A stretch of DNA of 5,579 bases from Desulfurobacteriaceae bacterium (lineage in GTDB: Bacteria > Aquificota > Aquificia > Desulfurobacteriales > Desulfurobacteriaceae), in contig JAMOPR010000289.1 of the NCBI GenBank assembly GCA_027064485.1, positions 1-5,579 of the forward strand. Reading direction: 5' to 3'. The notes below the pieces were generated by a model, which was not told the DNA's origin, ran no database searches, and was given only the letters and a program-made list of their open reading frames with translations. Both the position numbers and the translations under genes were made by a program. Positions 5,018-5,579 of this stretch are shown here, piece by piece. Position 1 is the stretch's first letter. Every line of letters starts with the position of its first letter.

Positions 5018-5526
5018 CTGCTGGAACGCACGTATTGGCAGGTATATTGGTGGCAGCGTTTTTGAAGTTGCCTGTTTTGCCGGCGGCTGTGGGGAGCTTA
5101 ATTCCCGATGTAGATATCGGGAAAGGACTACCTCCTCCTTATAGGAGAACCCTTTTTAATAGCCATAGGGGAATAACACACCATCCTGCAGTTCCTCTGC
5201 TTTTAGTTTTTGTTGCGTTTTTCTTAAAAACAAAAGGTTTTTGTGATATCTACATTTATTTAATTTCTTTTACTGTTGGTTACGCTTCTCATCTGATTTT
5301 GGACGTTTTGAATCCTTTGGGAATTCCTTACGGTTTTTCCTATTATCCCCGATTTAGTTTAAAGTTGATGAAATCGGGGAAATTGGGAGAGATATTTGTT
5401 ATACTTTTTTTAGTGTCTACCTTACTGGTTTTTGTTAATGTGAAGGAGTTTCGTATTTTGGGTTTTTCTTTCGATGATAAATTTTTATTTTGGATAAAAA
5501 AATTCGTGGAGGAGGTTTCTAAATGA
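5014..5526 (+). CDS. YdjM-type membrane-bound metal-dependent hydrolase
   Basis: A 170-residue membrane protein of the YdjM/YfhO-like family (LexA-binding, inner-membrane-associated hydrolase group). Conserved residues are H6 in THVLAG, SLIPDVDIGK at 28-37 (D32, D34), SHRGITHHP at 50-58 (H51, R52, T55, H56, H57) and YASHLILDVLNPLG at 90-103 (H93, D97), a His/Asp set expected to bind a metal as in the related phospholipase C-like fold. Hydrophobic segments lie at about 8-30, 59-72, 79-98 and 125-142. In some bacteria relatives are SOS-regulated, but I see no LexA box here. Both ends are 4-bp ATGA overlaps with neighbours, so translation is coupled. The substrate is unknown. Two long inverted repeats lie inside the gene. 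Confidence 0.85.
   Translation: MTAGTHVLAGILVAAFLKLPVLPAAVGSLIPDVDIGKGLPPPYRRTLFNSHRGITHHPAVPLLLVFVAFFLKTKGFCDIYIYLISFTVGYASHLILDVLNPLGIPYGFSYYPRFSLKLMKSGKLGEIFVILFLVSTLLVFVNVKEFRILGFSFDDKFLFWIKKFVEEVSK
5102..5123. repeat. 8-bp inverted repeat inside the YdjM-type gene
   Basis: TTCCCGAT at 5102-5109 and ATCGGGAA at 5116-5123 are perfect complements around a 6-nt loop (GTAGAT). The repeat covers the codons of the conserved IPDVDIG metal motif. No T-run follows, so it is not a terminator. The core CCCGAT/ATCGGG recurs in the second inverted repeat of the same gene. Confidence 0.5.
5346..5380. repeat. 10-bp inverted repeat inside the YdjM-type gene
   Basis: TCCCCGATTT at 5346-5355 and AAATCGGGGA at 5371-5380 pair perfectly around a 15-nt loop. 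It is the longest perfect inverted repeat I found in the window. It lies about 140 bp before the transaldolase start and shares the CCCGAT core with the repeat at 5102-5123. Confidence 0.5.
5508..5515 (+). promoter_or_regulatory. Ribosome binding site for the transaldolase gene
   Basis: GGAGGAGG in the last codons of the YdjM-type gene lies seven bases before ATG 5523, which overlaps the TGA stop of that gene. Confidence 0.75.
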
Positions 5527-5579
5527 AGTTCTTCATTGATACTGCCGATATAAACGAAATAAGGGCAGCAATGGAAATG
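5523..5579 (+). CDS. tal: Small transaldolase / fructose-6-phosphate aldolase, N-terminus only
   Basis: Nineteen codons are visible before the window ends. They read MKFFIDTADINEIRAAMEM, the characteristic start of the short (about 215-residue) TalC/FSA transaldolase group, in which the FIDTA aspartate belongs to the active-site barrel. Enzymes of this group move three-carbon units between sugar phosphates in the non-oxidative pentose phosphate pathway, or cleave fructose 6-phosphate. The ATG overlaps the preceding TGA (ATGA) and has a strong ribosome site. Transaldolase and aldolase activities cannot be separated from this fragment; the catalytic lysine lies beyond the window. Confidence 0.85.
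   Translation, partial: MKFFIDTADINEIRAAMEM

Overview
The window looks like a piece of chromosome from a thermophilic, AT-rich bacterium. The grounds are proteins rich in Lys, Glu, Arg and Ile, heavy use of AGA/AGG for arginine, strong GGAGG-type ribosome sites, and an archaeal-style HerA ATPase among ordinary bacterial housekeeping genes. A member of the Aquificota (for example the Desulfurobacteriaceae) would fit, but this is an inference; no rRNA or other definitive marker is present.

Layout, all genes on the + strand. (1) Positions 1-406 hold the 3' part of a cytidylate kinase gene (cmk). (2) A short gap carries a good sigma-70-type promoter (TTGACT, 18 bp, GATAAT) whose -10 overlaps a small inverted repeat; it drives a cysteine-rich 159-residue protein (481-960) that resembles the V4R (4-vinyl-reductase-like) small-molecule-binding fold. 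(3) A pyrimidine-rich gap of about 100 bp leads into a tightly packed gene run: a HerA-type DNA-translocating ATPase (1065-2576), a cation diffusion facilitator transporter with a fused NifX/dinitrogenase-cofactor-like domain (2577-3854), a NYN (PIN-like) putative nuclease (3823-4365), a glyoxalase II-like metallo-beta-lactamase hydrolase (4370-5017), a YdjM-type membrane metal-dependent hydrolase (5014-5526), and the first 19 codons of a small transaldolase/fructose-6-phosphate aldolase (5523 onward). Junctions are abutting, 4-bp ATGA overlaps, one 32-bp overlap or a 4-bp gap, so this reads as one translationally coupled operon.

How the genes work together is not obvious: DNA processing (HerA), metal transport, possible nucleic-acid cleavage (NYN), detoxification and sugar-phosphate metabolism are mixed, as is common in compact thermophile operons. 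The two most interesting points are the CDF transporter fused to a cysteine-bearing NifX-like domain, in which all six cysteines of the protein lie in the C-terminal part, and a HerA ATPase with no adjacent NurA but with a NYN nuclease candidate two genes downstream. I see no tRNA, rRNA, CRISPR array, insertion sequence or convincing intrinsic terminator. There is no gene-free stretch above about 110 bp. I do not see a clearly new defence or mobile system here.
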